The notes under the pieces: generated by a model | What the model saw: only the letters and a program-made list of their open reading frames with translations | What the model was told of the DNA's origin: nothing | The model's database searches: none | Program-made: the position numbers and the translations under genes | Shown here: piece after piece, positions 44,865-54,823 of the stretch | Layout: every line of letters begins with the position of its first letter | Numbering within the stretch: the stretch's first letter is position 1 | Assembly: GCF_024171925.1 (NCBI RefSeq) | Contig: NZ_JAMTCO010000015.1 | Span: 62,001-126,000, forward strand | DNA from: Actinokineospora diospyrosa | GTDB taxonomy: Bacteria; Actinomycetota; Actinomycetes; Mycobacteriales; Pseudonocardiaceae | Direction: 5' to 3' | Length of the DNA: 64,000 bases

Positions 44865-47800
44865 ATGCTCCACGGGAAGCCCGGGCGTGCGTTCGCCCGC
44901 CTCTTGGTCGTGCTGCTCGTGTTGGTGGGGGTGGCGCCGGGGCTGGTACGCCCAGCCGAGGCAGCCCCGCCTCGGTGCGGCGGGCCTGGCACGCCGTCGG
45001 TGGTCGCACTGCACAGCAGTCACTTCTATGTAGATGCCAGCGCGCAACTGCTGTCGGGGTACGCGGGCTACCGGGTCGGGTCGTCGACTGCGCGCAAGGG
45101 GCTTTGGCTCGACGTAAGTGGGTTCACCGGTGGGGTAATCGGGCCTGTTGCGGGGCAGGCCCCTTCGGTTCCGCTGCCCGACCTGACGGAGGCCGGGGTG
45201 GTGCGGTACCTGCTGCTGGGCGCATCGACCACGACGACTGTCCCGCAGTCCCACACGGTCACCATCTACACCGGTCCGCCGGGTACGGGCGTGGTGGTGT
45301 GCAAGCGGACTTTCACCTACGCCGATGTCGTGGACACCATCAAGCTGGTGGCCAACAAGGTCGATAGCGTCAGCTCGACGGCGGCAGGGCAGGTCGAGTT
45401 GGGCGACGCGGTGACGCTGACCGTCAACGGGCACACCGGCACCCTGGGCACTGGGCCCACCAACGACCCGGGTGTGTTGTCGTACACCCCCAACGCGCTG
45501 CCGAACTTCCCAGCCTCCGCATGGCGGCTAGAGCGCACGGAGCTCGTGGTCTCACCTGATGGCGTAGGCGCTACGGTGACCTACGTGGACGGTTTGACGC
45601 TCACCGGGGCGACCGGGCCGAACCGGCCGTTCACCGCGCGGTACACCTACCGCGCGATCGGACCGGCCGCCGCGTCGACGCCGGTGCGGCCGGTCCAGTA
45701 CATCGCGAACGGCACCCTGGTGAAGCACACGAACTTGGGGGCGTCTTCGGCTGGGTCGCTCCCGGCGGTGTCGACGACCGCTGCTGTGACGGTCACGGAG
45801 AAGGTGACCTCACCGGCCGACGGTGTGCTGCCCGGCGTCGGTGGCACTGCGGACTACTCGGTGCGCTTGGTCAACTCCAGCGCGAGCGCGCGAACGGTCG
45901 ATTCGGTGTCCGATGTCCTGCCCGCTGCAGCGTTGTACTCGTCAGGCAGCCTCGCCCTCGACGGTCGGCCGATACTTGACCCCACCGTGAACAACGGCGT
46001 GTTGACCGTTCGAGGTCCCATCACGGTGCCTGCGGCCGGGGAAACAGAGCTCACCTACTCGCTGCAGTTCGGCTCGACCCCTGGGCCGCATTCCAGCTCA
46101 GCAACGGCACGGTACGGGCAAGCGACGCTCGACACCTCCGCCGACGTGACGGACTCCGCGCCCGCGAGTGCCACGGTCACTGTGCTCGGATCGCTCAACC
46201 TGGTGGATGACGCAGCTACAGCGCCGACAGGCACAGGGATCGCCGTAGCGGTGCTAAGCAACGACTCGACGTCGTCGGGCCTACCGCTGAAGGTCACTTC
46301 GCTCACTGCACCGAACAGAGGCAATGCGATCCTCGGCGGGGATGGCTCAGTCACCTACATGCCATCGCCTGGCACATCAGGCACGGACAGCTTCACCTAT
46401 ACGGCCACCGACGGCTACACCTCGGCTAGCGCAACGGTAGTGCTAACTGTGACGCCTGTCTTGGCTCAAGATGTGTACAGCACAGGCGAGAACACCACGC
46501 TCTTCGCGAGCTCAGTACTGCCTAACGACGCTTGCGGCGGTTGCACGGCCAGCACGTCACTAGTGAGCCCACCTGCGACCGGAGCCGCCTCTATGGCAGC
46601 CGACGGCACCTTCACCTACACGCCGGCTAGCAACACGACAGGCCCGGTCACCTTCATCTACAGCGCCATGGACAACGCGGGCAGCAGCAGTGAAGGAATC
46701 GTCACGATCTACGTCGGCGACCTGGGACCGGACTTCGCAACGACCTCTTACGGAGATCCAGTCGTAGTGCCGGTCAAGAACAACGACCTCGGCTGCGCGG
46801 GCGGCTGCGAGCCACAAGCTGACACTGACGGAAGTCGGGGAACTGTCACGTACTCCGGCGGCAGCCCGGTAACCGCCACGTATACGCCGACGGCGGGTCT
46901 ATGGGGACTCGACAGCTTCACCTACGGAACCACGACCGGCAGCACTTTGACCCCTGTCACCGTGCTTACCGAACCGCCCACCACCGTTCTCCAGACCACC
47001 TACGGTGTTACCGCCACAGCACAGCTCCCAGCCAACGGATCCTGCGCTGCGTGCACGTACTCGCTGGATTCTCCCCCTACGCATGGCGCAGTCACCGTGG
47101 ACGCTACGACAGGTACGTCCACCTTCACACCAGAAGCCGGCTTCGTTGGCATAGACGCGTACACCTACGCGGTCGAGGATCCCGTCAGCGGCCTACGAGT
47201 CCTCGGGCTCGTCGACACCACCGTCGGACCGCTGGCCGTCGGCGACTCGGCAAGCGTTCTCCTGGGCTCCACAGCGAATGGGGCTGTCTCCACCAACGAC
47301 TTCTGCCCGGCCACGTGCACCCTGACGAAACTGACCGACCCCACCTCCGGAACCGTGGTCTTCAACAACGACGGCACCTTCTCTTACACACCCGGGTCAG
47401 CCATCGGCCAGTTCACCTTCACCTACCGCGTCACCAGCTCGGTTTCAGGATCGGCCAGTAGCGACGCGACGGTGACCGTAACCGTTCGAGGGGCCGTCGA
47501 CGACGTCGATAGCACCACCCCGAACACCCCGGTCGACATCGCAGTGCGCGGAAACGACCCTTGTGCTGCCTGCACGATGTCCGTCGATAGTACGAGTTCC
47601 GGAACCACGACCATCATCGGCCAGGCGGTCCGGTACACACCGGTGCCGGGCTTTTCCGGAAGGGCGACCTTCTCTTACACCCTTACCCTGGGAGCGGCCA
47701 CGACCACCGCAGTCGTGACCGTCACCGTCACCCCGCTCGCGGTCGCCGACACGGCTATAGCGGTCGTCGGCAAGACCGTCGACTTGCAACCGCTGGGCAA

Positions 47801-50444
47801 CGACCTCTGCGCCAACTGCGCCATCACCTCGCTAGGCACGCCCACCTCGGGTTCAGTGCAGCAGAACGACGACGTAGTCACGTTCACCCCATCCAGCGCG
47901 GGGGCAGCGACCTTCACCTACGACGCGATCGACGGAATCGGCAACACTTTCAGCGGTGCCGTCGCGGTGACTGTCGTGGACCCGCCGGTGCTGGCCGCAG
48001 ACGCGATCACCGTCGCGTCCGGCCAGCTCGGCTTGATCTCGTTGCTGGACAACGACTCCTGCGCGGACTGCACGGTGGCGGTGGCGACCGACCCGCTGAA
48101 CGGCTCGATCACGATGGATGTGGGTGGCCAGATCGGGTACACCGCCGCTCCCGGGTTCAGCGGGCTCGATTCCTTCACCTACACCGCAACGGATCCGGCC
48201 ACAGGCGCGCACGCGAACGAGACTGTCGCGGTGACCGTGTCCCCGACCGCGCGTGACGACACAGCGAACACACCGGTTGAGGTACCTATAAGCGTCGACG
48301 TACTGGCCAACGACGCTTGTAAGGCGTGCACGTTGGCGGTCGGCACGACTACCGGTGATGTCGTCGCGAACGTTGTCTCCGGACAGTTGGAGGTAATGCC
48401 CAACACCCAGTGGGTCGGCACTGCGACCGTTGAGTACACCGCGACCGATCCCGCGACGGCGCTCGCCACCACAGCGACGCTAACGGTTGAGGTCAACAAC
48501 GCCCAACCGGACGCGATCACCGTCGCACCGGGCGGAAGCGTCACCGGACTGGACGTCCTCGCGAACGACCTCTGCCCCTCTTGCACCATCACCGCTGTCA
48601 CCACGGCCACCCACGGAACACCGGTCAACGAAGGCAACACCGTCGGTTGGACGCCGCCCACGGGCTTCGCCGGGTTGGCCACCTTCGGCTACTCGGCGGA
48701 CGACGGGTCGCAGACAGTGGCCTCGACCGTCCGGATCCTGGTGACGCCGCCACCGCTGCCGGTCAACACCACCGTCGACCAACACGTCACCGTCCAACCC
48801 CCAGCCACCGGTTCATGCCCTGGCTGCGAGTTGCGCATCCGCACATCCGCTGACGAAGGCGACATCGACTACGACGGCAGCGGTTTCCGGTACACACCGC
48901 CGCCGGGCTACACCGGGCCGGACGTCTTCACCTACCGGCTCACCGATCCCGTGTCGCGGCTGTGGGTGGAGGCCAACGTGGTCATCACGGTCGCGGCGCC
49001 ACCGGCGAACCCAGCCCTGAGCATCACGCCGACCCCGCCGACCCCGGGAAGCCCACCGCACGCGGGTGATGTCCTGCCGTGGACTTGGACCGTCGCGAAC
49101 ACCGGCGACGTCCCCCTCACCGGCGTCACCCCCACCGGCGCCACCTGCGCGGCCACGACACTCGCCGTCGGTGCCAACACGCCCTGCACCACCAGTCACA
49201 CGGTCAGCCAAGGCGAGATCGATGCCGGTCAACTGATGAAGCGCATAGACGTCACGGCGAGCAGCTCAGGAGGCCCGGTCTCCGACTACGACGAGTCCAC
49301 CGTCCTACTCGCGCGCGTGCCCGGACTGGGCATCGACGCCACAGCCTCCCTGGGCACCGGCGTCGTCACGGTGACATACACCGTGGAGAACACCGGCAAC
49401 ACGACGCTGTCGGCGGTAGGGGTAACGCTCACAGACAGCACTGTCCTGAGCTGCACCACCACCTCGGTCTTGCCGGGTGGGCAAGTGCCATGCACCGGGA
49501 CGCACAACATCACCCCGTCCGATGTCCAGGCAGGGTCGTGGTCCAGCAACGGCACGGGAAGCGCTACCGCGCCAGGCACAGCGCTCCCCCTGACCGCGAC
49601 CGACTCCACAACGACCCCGTTGTCATCACCGCCGCACACGACCGTCAGCGGCAAGGTGTGGATCGACCGCAACCTCGACGGCCAGTTCCAGGCAGATGAA
49701 TGGCCGCTGCCCGGTATTGCCGTGGCCCTCGCGGGCGGTTCGACCCGGATGGCCGCCGCAGAATCCAGCACCGTTTACGCCATCTCGGGAGTCGACGGCC
49801 AGTACTCGTTCGAGAACGTCGAAATGGCCTCTTACACGATCAGCGCGGTGTTCCCCGACGGCGGTTTCACCTACACCTCCGACCCGGACGGCCCCGCAGA
49901 CTGGTCGGCGAACCTGGCCGTCAGCGGCTCCCCGATCACGGCGGTCAACTTCGCGGGCACGGGCCAGGGCACCATCCGGGGAACCGTCCACACCCGCGCG
50001 ACCCGCGCACCAGTACCCGACCCCGCGGTCGTCTGCGTCTGGGCGGGCCTGGACCACACCCTCCACACAGCCGACGACGTCACGATGTCCACCACGGGGG
50101 ACACGGCTGGTTCGTTCACCCTGAGCCAACTCCCCTTCGGCGCGTTCTCGTGCGATGCCCTCGATCAGGTGAGCGGGGTGCGCTCTTCGCCGGTCCTGGT
50201 CGACGTGCAGTCGACGACCCCGGTGGACATCGAACTACCGGTGGGTGAGGAGGCGGTCCAGCTCCCCGCTGATCCCGTGCCGGCGCCCGCGGACGTCGAT
50301 GATCCGCTGGCCGACACCGGGCCTTGGTCACCCCAGGTGTTCTGGCTGGGCATTCTGCTCGTGCTGACGGGAGCAGGCACAGTGCTGGCCACTCGCAGGC
50401 GGCAGAGCTATCAGGCAGCAGACAGGGCTGTGCGAGCTCGGTAG
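44865..50444 (+). CDS. Giant sortase-anchored surface protein with tandem Ig/cadherin-like repeats carrying CxxC pairs
   Basis: 1859 residues. A signal peptide (~1-37) and an N-terminal region (~38-450) are followed by about eleven ~85-residue tandem-95/Big-9-like repeats (~460-1390). Ten of these contain N-D-x-C-x-x-C-T or a close variant (near 554, 639, 724, 811, 897, 979, 1063, 1149, 1234, 1315). DUF7507-like domains (~1390-1590), an SdrD-B-like domain (~1595-1700) and a final carboxypeptidase-like domain come next. Last are L-A-D-T-G, a membrane helix and R-R-R, a class E-type sorting signal. GAGGGAG six bases before the ATG supports 44865. Likely an adhesin or wall scaffold. Confidence 0.9.
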   Translation: MLHGKPGRAFARLLVVLLVLVGVAPGLVRPAEAAPPRCGGPGTPSVVALHSSHFYVDASAQLLSGYAGYRVGSSTARKGLWLDVSGFTGGVIGPVAGQAPSVPLPDLTEAGVVRYLLLGASTTTTVPQSHTVTIYTGPPGTGVVVCKRTFTYADVVDTIKLVANKVDSVSSTAAGQVELGDAVTLTVNGHTGTLGTGPTNDPGVLSYTPNALPNFPASAWRLERTELVVSPDGVGATVTYVDGLTLTGATGPNRPFTARYTYRAIGPAAASTPVRPVQYIANGTLVKHTNLGASSAGSLPAVSTTAAVTVTEKVTSPADGVLPGVGGTADYSVRLVNSSASARTVDSVSDVLPAAALYSSGSLALDGRPILDPTVNNGVLTVRGPITVPAAGETELTYSLQFGSTPGPHSSSATARYGQATLDTSADVTDSAPASATVTVLGSLNLVDDAATAPTGTGIAVAVLSNDSTSSGLPLKVTSLTAPNRGNAILGGDGSVTYMPSPGTSGTDSFTYTATDGYTSASATVVLTVTPVLAQDVYSTGENTTLFASSVLPNDACGGCTASTSLVSPPATGAASMAADGTFTYTPASNTTGPVTFIYSAMDNAGSSSEGIVTIYVGDLGPDFATTSYGDPVVVPVKNNDLGCAGGCEPQADTDGSRGTVTYSGGSPVTATYTPTAGLWGLDSFTYGTTTGSTLTPVTVLTEPPTTVLQTTYGVTATAQLPANGSCAACTYSLDSPPTHGAVTVDATTGTSTFTPEAGFVGIDAYTYAVEDPVSGLRVLGLVDTTVGPLAVGDSASVLLGSTANGAVSTNDFCPATCTLTKLTDPTSGTVVFNNDGTFSYTPGSAIGQFTFTYRVTSSVSGSASSDATVTVTVRGAVDDVDSTTPNTPVDIAVRGNDPCAACTMSVDSTSSGTTTIIGQAVRYTPVPGFSGRATFSYTLTLGAATTTAVVTVTVTPLAVADTAIAVVGKTVDLQPLGNDLCANCAITSLGTPTSGSVQQNDDVVTFTPSSAGAATFTYDAIDGIGNTFSGAVAVTVVDPPVLAADAITVASGQLGLISLLDNDSCADCTVAVATDPLNGSITMDVGGQIGYTAAPGFSGLDSFTYTATDPATGAHANETVAVTVSPTARDDTANTPVEVPISVDVLANDACKACTLAVGTTTGDVVANVVSGQLEVMPNTQWVGTATVEYTATDPATALATTATLTVEVNNAQPDAITVAPGGSVTGLDVLANDLCPSCTITAVTTATHGTPVNEGNTVGWTPPTGFAGLATFGYSADDGSQTVASTVRILVTPPPLPVNTTVDQHVTVQPPATGSCPGCELRIRTSADEGDIDYDGSGFRYTPPPGYTGPDVFTYRLTDPVSRLWVEANVVITVAAPPANPALSITPTPPTPGSPPHAGDVLPWTWTVANTGDVPLTGVTPTGATCAATTLAVGANTPCTTSHTVSQGEIDAGQLMKRIDVTASSSGGPVSDYDESTVLLARVPGLGIDATASLGTGVVTVTYTVENTGNTTLSAVGVTLTDSTVLSCTTTSVLPGGQVPCTGTHNITPSDVQAGSWSSNGTGSATAPGTALPLTATDSTTTPLSSPPHTTVSGKVWIDRNLDGQFQADEWPLPGIAVALAGGSTRMAAAESSTVYAISGVDGQYSFENVEMASYTISAVFPDGGFTYTSDPDGPADWSANLAVSGSPITAVNFAGTGQGTIRGTVHTRATRAPVPDPAVVCVWAGLDHTLHTADDVTMSTTGDTAGSFTLSQLPFGAFSCDALDQVSGVRSSPVLVDVQSTTPVDIELPVGEEAVQLPADPVPAPADVDDPLADTGPWSPQVFWLGILLVLTGAGTVLATRRRQSYQAADRAVRAR

Positions 50445-51100
50445 GTCATAGGGGTAGCGCCGTTGTCGAGAGCGATGTCGATGGCGTCGAGGTAGGCGGC
50501 GCGGTGGGCCGGTCGCGATAGGTCCGCCGCGTCGATGGCCAGGCGAAGGGTGCCCAAGCGCCTGGTCGTGCGACTGGCGGCTAGTACCAACGCGAAGCAC
50601 CGCCAGGTCTCAGCCCGTTCGTGGCTGCTGAGGGTCTGCACCCGGGATCGCCAAGCGACACCCGTGCGCAGGTCGCGGATGGCCGCAAAGTCGGCGCACA
50701 GGGTGAAGTCCTTGCGCCGCAGAGCGATCAACGTGCCGCGGGAGGCCTGCCACCGGGGCGGCGCGAAGCCGGTGGTGTGCAGCCCGGCGCGTTCCATGGC
50801 GGACATGGCCGCGGTCAGCCGCAGGCCCGCCTCGTGCGCGGGCAGCGCGGCGAACTCGGGCCTGCGCATGGACATAGCGCGACCACGGGGTTCCCGGGAG
50901 TGGTCGAAGCCGTGCAGGAGGACGTCGTCGCCCGCGGCGCGCCGGGTGCGGGCCCAGTCCACGGCCGCACCGGCGAGTCGGGGGGCTACCAACAGGGACA
51001 GTGGCACACCGCGCCTGCCCAGGTGCTCGGCGAGATCGGCGCAGTGGTGCAGGGTCCGGGCGTCGATCCCGGACAGCGAGACCAGCAGTCGAGCCGTCAC
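50411..51100 (-). CDS. DUF2334 / polysaccharide-deacetylase-like protein
   Basis: A 229-residue protein. L-L-V-S-L-S-G-I-D at the N-terminus, L-L-H-G-F-D-H near residue 62 and F-A-P-P-R-W near 113 match the DUF2334 branch of the NodB-like deacetylase fold. The H-G-F-x-H pair could bind metal, while the usual first catalytic Asp-Asp motif reads S-G-I-D. Activity is uncertain. Its last 34 bp overlap the end of the giant surface protein gene on the other strand. Confidence 0.75.
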   Translation of the reverse strand: MTARLLVSLSGIDARTLHHCADLAEHLGRRGVPLSLLVAPRLAGAAVDWARTRRAAGDDVLLHGFDHSREPRGRAMSMRRPEFAALPAHEAGLRLTAAMSAMERAGLHTTGFAPPRWQASRGTLIALRRKDFTLCADFAAIRDLRTGVAWRSRVQTLSSHERAETWRCFALVLAASRTTRRLGTLRLAIDAADLSRPAHRAAYLDAIDIALDNGATPMTYRARTALSAA

Positions 51101-51150
51101 CCCACCAGCACAGCGCCACCGGATGACTACCAGGTGTCGCCGGTGGTGCC

Positions 51151-52032
51151 TCAGCCGATCCAGTCGGCGAACTTCCGGCCGGTGACCTGCTCATATGCCT
51201 GGATGTAGCGCTTGCGGGTCGCGGCGACGACCGCGGGCGGCAGGGGTGGCGGCGGGGTGTTCGACGCCTGGTCCCAACCGGATTCCGGCGACGTGAGCCA
51301 GTCGCGGACGAACTGCTTGTCGTAAGAGAGCTGCGGCTTGCCGGGGGCGTAAGTCTCCAGGGGCCAGTACCGCGAGGAGTCTGGCGTGAGGACCTCGTCG
51401 CCTAGGACTACCTGGCCGTCGAGGAGACCGAACTCGAACTTGGTGTCGGCGAGGATGACCCCTCGCTCGGCAGCGTAAGAGGCGGCCCGCTCGTACACGG
51501 CGAGGGTCAGCTCCCGCACTACCTCGCTGTTCTTGGCGCCGATGACCTCGACGATCTCGTCAAAGGTGACGTTCTCGTCGTGCTCACCGATCGGGGCCTT
51601 GGTGGCCGGGGTGTAGATCGGCTCGGGCAGCTTCGAGCCCTCGACCAGGCCCCCGGGCAGCGCGATCCCGCAGACCGAGCCGGTGCGGTTGTAGTCCTTG
51701 GTGCCGGACCCGGCGAGGTAGCCGCGGGCGACGGCCTCCACGGCCAGCATCTCCAGCCTGCGCACCACCAGCGCCCGGCCGCGCACCTCGGCCGGGATGC
51801 GCGGGTCGTCCCAGGCGACCAGGTGGTTCGGCACGATGTCGCCGACCAGGTCGAACCAGAACACGCTCATCGCGGTGAGGATGCGGCCCTTGTCCGGGAT
51901 CGGGGACTCGAGGACGAAGTCGTACGCCGAGATCCGGTCCGAGGCGACCAGCAGCAGGTGGTCGTCGTCGATGGCGTGCAGTTCGCGGACCTTGCCAGCC
52001 GCGATCTTCGGGTAGTCCTCGAGAGTGGGCAC
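51151..52032 (-). CDS. purC: Phosphoribosylaminoimidazole-succinocarboxamide synthase
   Basis: A 293-residue SAICAR synthetase. G-K-V-R-E-L-H (residues 13-19), D-R-I-S-A-Y-D-F (32-39), a G-Y-L-A-G-S-G near 104 and L-A-D-T-K-F-E-F-G near 195 are the ATP and substrate signatures. It adds aspartate to CAIR in purine synthesis. It is separated from purSQL by the epimerase, surface protein and deacetylase genes. The 3' third uses less biased codons than the 5' part. Confidence 0.96.
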   Translation of the reverse strand: MPTLEDYPKIAAGKVRELHAIDDDHLLLVASDRISAYDFVLESPIPDKGRILTAMSVFWFDLVGDIVPNHLVAWDDPRIPAEVRGRALVVRRLEMLAVEAVARGYLAGSGTKDYNRTGSVCGIALPGGLVEGSKLPEPIYTPATKAPIGEHDENVTFDEIVEVIGAKNSEVVRELTLAVYERAASYAAERGVILADTKFEFGLLDGQVVLGDEVLTPDSSRYWPLETYAPGKPQLSYDKQFVRDWLTSPESGWDQASNTPPPPLPPAVVAATRKRYIQAYEQVTGRKFADWIG

Positions 52033-52070
52033 GTTTGTGCACCCTACGACCCGTGCCCGACACTGCTGGG

Positions 52071-52883
52071 GTGGGGTACGACTGGGTTTGCTTCGCCACC
52101 GACTACGGCCGGGCGGACGGCTTCACGGCGGCCTGCGAGGGCGTCATCGCCCGCACGGCGCCACATGCGCGTGTGCTGCACATCAGCCACGAAATCCCGC
52201 GCCAGGACGTCCGCCGCGGCGCGGACCTGCTGGCCCACTCCGTGCCGTACCTGCCGCGCGCGGTGCACCTCGCCGTCGTCGACCCGGGGGTGGGGACCAC
52301 CCGGCGGCCGATCGCGATCGTGTCACCCGAAGGGGTACTCATTGGGCCGGACAACGGCCTGCTCCCGCCCGCGGCCGAGGTGCTCGGCGGTGCCATCGCG
52401 GCCTACGAGATCACCGAATTCCACCTAGAGCCCGTCTCAGCCACTTTCCACGGTCGGGACATCTTCGCGCCCGCCGCCGCGCAGGTCGCCAACGGTGTTA
52501 ACCCCAACGCGCTTGGACCGGCCGTCGACCTAGATTCGCTGATACGCCTACCGGAGCCAGTTACCCGCACCGAGCCAGGCAGGGTCACCACGGAGGTCTT
52601 GGGCTCGGACAGCTTTGGCAACGTCCAACTGGCCGCCAAAGACCTGGTCGCCGACCCGGGCACGGTGGTCCATGCCCAAGTCGGCGACCGGTCGTTGGAG
52701 GCGGTCGTCGGGCGCACGTTCGCCGACGCCCGCTCGGGCGACGCCGTAGTGCTGCTCGACTCGGCTGGCCGGGTCGCGATCGCGGTCAACGGGGGTTCCG
52801 CCGCCGAGATCCTGTTGCCGCGACCCGGTGACCGGGCGGTGCTGTTGCTGGCAGCCGCCCCAGCACCGCCCGCCAGGTCCTAG
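52071..52883 (+). CDS. SAM hydroxide adenosyltransferase (DUF62 family)
   Basis: A 270-residue protein with F-A-T-D-Y-G near the start, D-P-G-V-G-T (~71) and G-P-D-N-G (~95), the conserved S-adenosyl-L-methionine loops of the fluorinase/DUF62 superfamily. D-S-F-G-N-V follows in the C-terminal domain. Non-halogenating members hydrolyse SAM to adenosine and methionine. GTG at 52071 is leaderless, with GACACT six bases before it and TTGTGC 18 bp further upstream as -35. It shares the palindromic stop CTAG with the convergent protease gene. Confidence 0.88.
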   Translation: MGYDWVCFATDYGRADGFTAACEGVIARTAPHARVLHISHEIPRQDVRRGADLLAHSVPYLPRAVHLAVVDPGVGTTRRPIAIVSPEGVLIGPDNGLLPPAAEVLGGAIAAYEITEFHLEPVSATFHGRDIFAPAAAQVANGVNPNALGPAVDLDSLIRLPEPVTRTEPGRVTTEVLGSDSFGNVQLAAKDLVADPGTVVHAQVGDRSLEAVVGRTFADARSGDAVVLLDSAGRVAIAVNGGSAAEILLPRPGDRAVLLLAAAPAPPARS

Positions 52884-54640
52884 AAGGAAACCTTCCAGGA
52901 GTTGATGTACCCCGTGTCGTAAGTGGCGGTGTCGCGGACCGAGAGCTTCCAGCCACCATTGGCGACCTCGCTGGAGAGGTCGACGGTGAACTGGGTGGTC
53001 AGGTTCGCCGAACCGTCACCGGGGTTGGCGCGGCGCAGCGGGTAGCTGGTGCCGTCCGGGGCGATCAGGTTGAGCTCGAGGTCACCGACGTAGGTGTGCA
53101 CGATGTTGACGTCGATCTTGGTCGCGGCCGGCGCGTTGCCGGTGCGGCCGTCGATGGTGACGGTCGAGGTGGCCGCGGCACCGTTGTCGGCGATCTGCAC
53201 GTCGTCGGTGTTCTCCCACGGGCCGTTCGGCTGCGGGGGAGTGCCGCCCTGCACCGCGGCGAGCGCGTCGACGCGGCCCTCGCCGTAGAAGGTGTTCTTG
53301 GCGGTGGTGCCCTTGCAGCGGCTGTCGCTGCCGCAGGCGAGGTCGTCGGCCTGCTCGGCGATCTTGGCCTTGATCTGGTCGACGGTGGCGCTCGGGGTGA
53401 CGCTCTTGATCAGCGCGGCGACGCCGGCGACGTGCGGGGTGGCCATCGAGGTGCCGGACATCTGGCCGTAGTTGCCGCCGGGCATGGTCGAGTACACGTT
53501 GTCGCCGGGGGCGGCCACGTTGACCTTGTTGGCGAAGTTGGAGAACGAGGACTTGGCGTTGCTGCTGGTGATCGAGCCGACGGTCAGCGAGGACTCGAGC
53601 TCACCCGGGACGATCTTGCAGGACGCGGTCACCGGGCGGCTGGACGGCGTGGAGTCGTCCGGGCTCAGCGTGTCGGTGGACTTGTTGTCCAGGTCGGTGT
53701 TCTCGTTGCCCGCGGCGACGACGTTGAGCACGCCCTTGCCGGTGGCGTAGTCGGCCGCGCGCTTGACGGCCTCCATGATCGCGGCCTGGTCGACGTTGTT
53801 GGGGCAGTTGGCCCACCACGGGTCGGTCCAGTAGCTGTTGTTGGTCACCGCGAAGCCGTTGTCGCCCGCGTACATGAAGCCGCAGACCACGTTCTCCGGG
53901 AAGAACAGCTGCGTGGTCGGCTCGGCGACGCGGATCGAGGCGACCCGCACGCTCGGCGCGACGCCGACCATGCCCTTGCCGTTCTTGGCCGCGGCGATGG
54001 TGCCCGCGACGTGCGTGCCGTGGTCACCGACCGGGCGCCACGCACCGGTGCGGGCGTCGACCTTGCCGTAAGCGCAGGAGACAGACTTAGAGGCGTCGAA
54101 GTTCGCCTTGAGGTCGTAGTGCTGGTCGTCGACACCGGTGTCGATAACGCCCACGAGGACGTTAGAGCTACCGGTGGTGACCTCCCACGCCTTGTCCGCG
54201 CCGATCTGGGTCATGTCGACCCGGCTGGTCTCGTTGGCGGTCGGCGTGGTCTGCGACGGCGAGGCGGGGATCGCCGGGTTCGAGGACGCGGCGGGCACGT
54301 CGGAGGTGCGGGAGGCACCGACCTGCTGCACGCCGGACACCGAACGCATCTTCGAGGCGAAGTCGGCGGCGGTCGAGTGCGCCACGATGACGCCGATCGC
54401 GTCGTAGGAGGCGTAGACCGTGCCGCCGTTGCTGCTCACCGCCGACTTGGCGCCGCTGGTGTTGTTCGGGGCGGTGAGCACCAGGTAGGAGCGCAGACCG
54501 GCCGCGGCGGCCACGGACTTGCCGGTACCCGGCTTGCCGGGGCCCGCGGCGGCGACACCCGCCAGGGGCGTGAGCAGGCCGACGCTGAGCGCGGCGACGA
54601 GCGCCGTCCGCCTCAGCCCGGCGCGGGAACGCAGGAACAC
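52880..54640 (-). CDS. Secreted S8 (subtilisin-like) protease with C-terminal P domain, first paralog
   Basis: 586 residues. A signal peptide (~1-32) and an I9-like prodomain (~45-115) are followed by the catalytic domain, with Asp in V-I-D-T-G-V-D-D, His in D-H-G-T-H-V-A-G-T and Ser in G-T-S-M-A-T-P-H-V-A-G. A proprotein-convertase P-like beta-sandwich (~480-586) ends the protein. GGAGG seven bases before the GTG supports the start. It resembles the 54824-56557 gene closely along its whole length, so the pair arose by tandem duplication. It probably digests extracellular protein. Confidence 0.93.
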   Translation of the reverse strand: MFLRSRAGLRRTALVAALSVGLLTPLAGVAAAGPGKPGTGKSVAAAAGLRSYLVLTAPNNTSGAKSAVSSNGGTVYASYDAIGVIVAHSTAADFASKMRSVSGVQQVGASRTSDVPAASSNPAIPASPSQTTPTANETSRVDMTQIGADKAWEVTTGSSNVLVGVIDTGVDDQHYDLKANFDASKSVSCAYGKVDARTGAWRPVGDHGTHVAGTIAAAKNGKGMVGVAPSVRVASIRVAEPTTQLFFPENVVCGFMYAGDNGFAVTNNSYWTDPWWANCPNNVDQAAIMEAVKRAADYATGKGVLNVVAAGNENTDLDNKSTDTLSPDDSTPSSRPVTASCKIVPGELESSLTVGSITSSNAKSSFSNFANKVNVAAPGDNVYSTMPGGNYGQMSGTSMATPHVAGVAALIKSVTPSATVDQIKAKIAEQADDLACGSDSRCKGTTAKNTFYGEGRVDALAAVQGGTPPQPNGPWENTDDVQIADNGAAATSTVTIDGRTGNAPAATKIDVNIVHTYVGDLELNLIAPDGTSYPLRRANPGDGSANLTTQFTVDLSSEVANGGWKLSVRDTATYDTGYINSWKVSF

Positions 54641-54762
54641 GATGTCCTCCGGGGCGTTTCAGGGGCAGGGATCCCCTTTCCGCGCCATGATGACCAAAAA
54701 CACCCGCCAGAAGAATCCTTGGCGAAAAATGGGTTCAAATGGCCCAGAAAAACCTTAAAAGA

Positions 54763-54799
54763 CTGAAGGCCGTCCCGGGATAAACAGGACGGCCTTCAG
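54763..54799 (-). terminator. Rho-independent terminator of the second S8 protease gene
   Basis: CTGAAGGCCGTCC and its exact complement form a 13-bp stem with an 11-base loop. On the minus strand it is followed by TCTTTTAAGG and TTTTT, a rare classical U-rich tail in this GC-rich window. It begins 24 bp after the stop at 54824. Confidence 0.9.
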
Positions 54800-54823
54800 G
54801 GTATTACCAGGTAGTTCTTTTCG

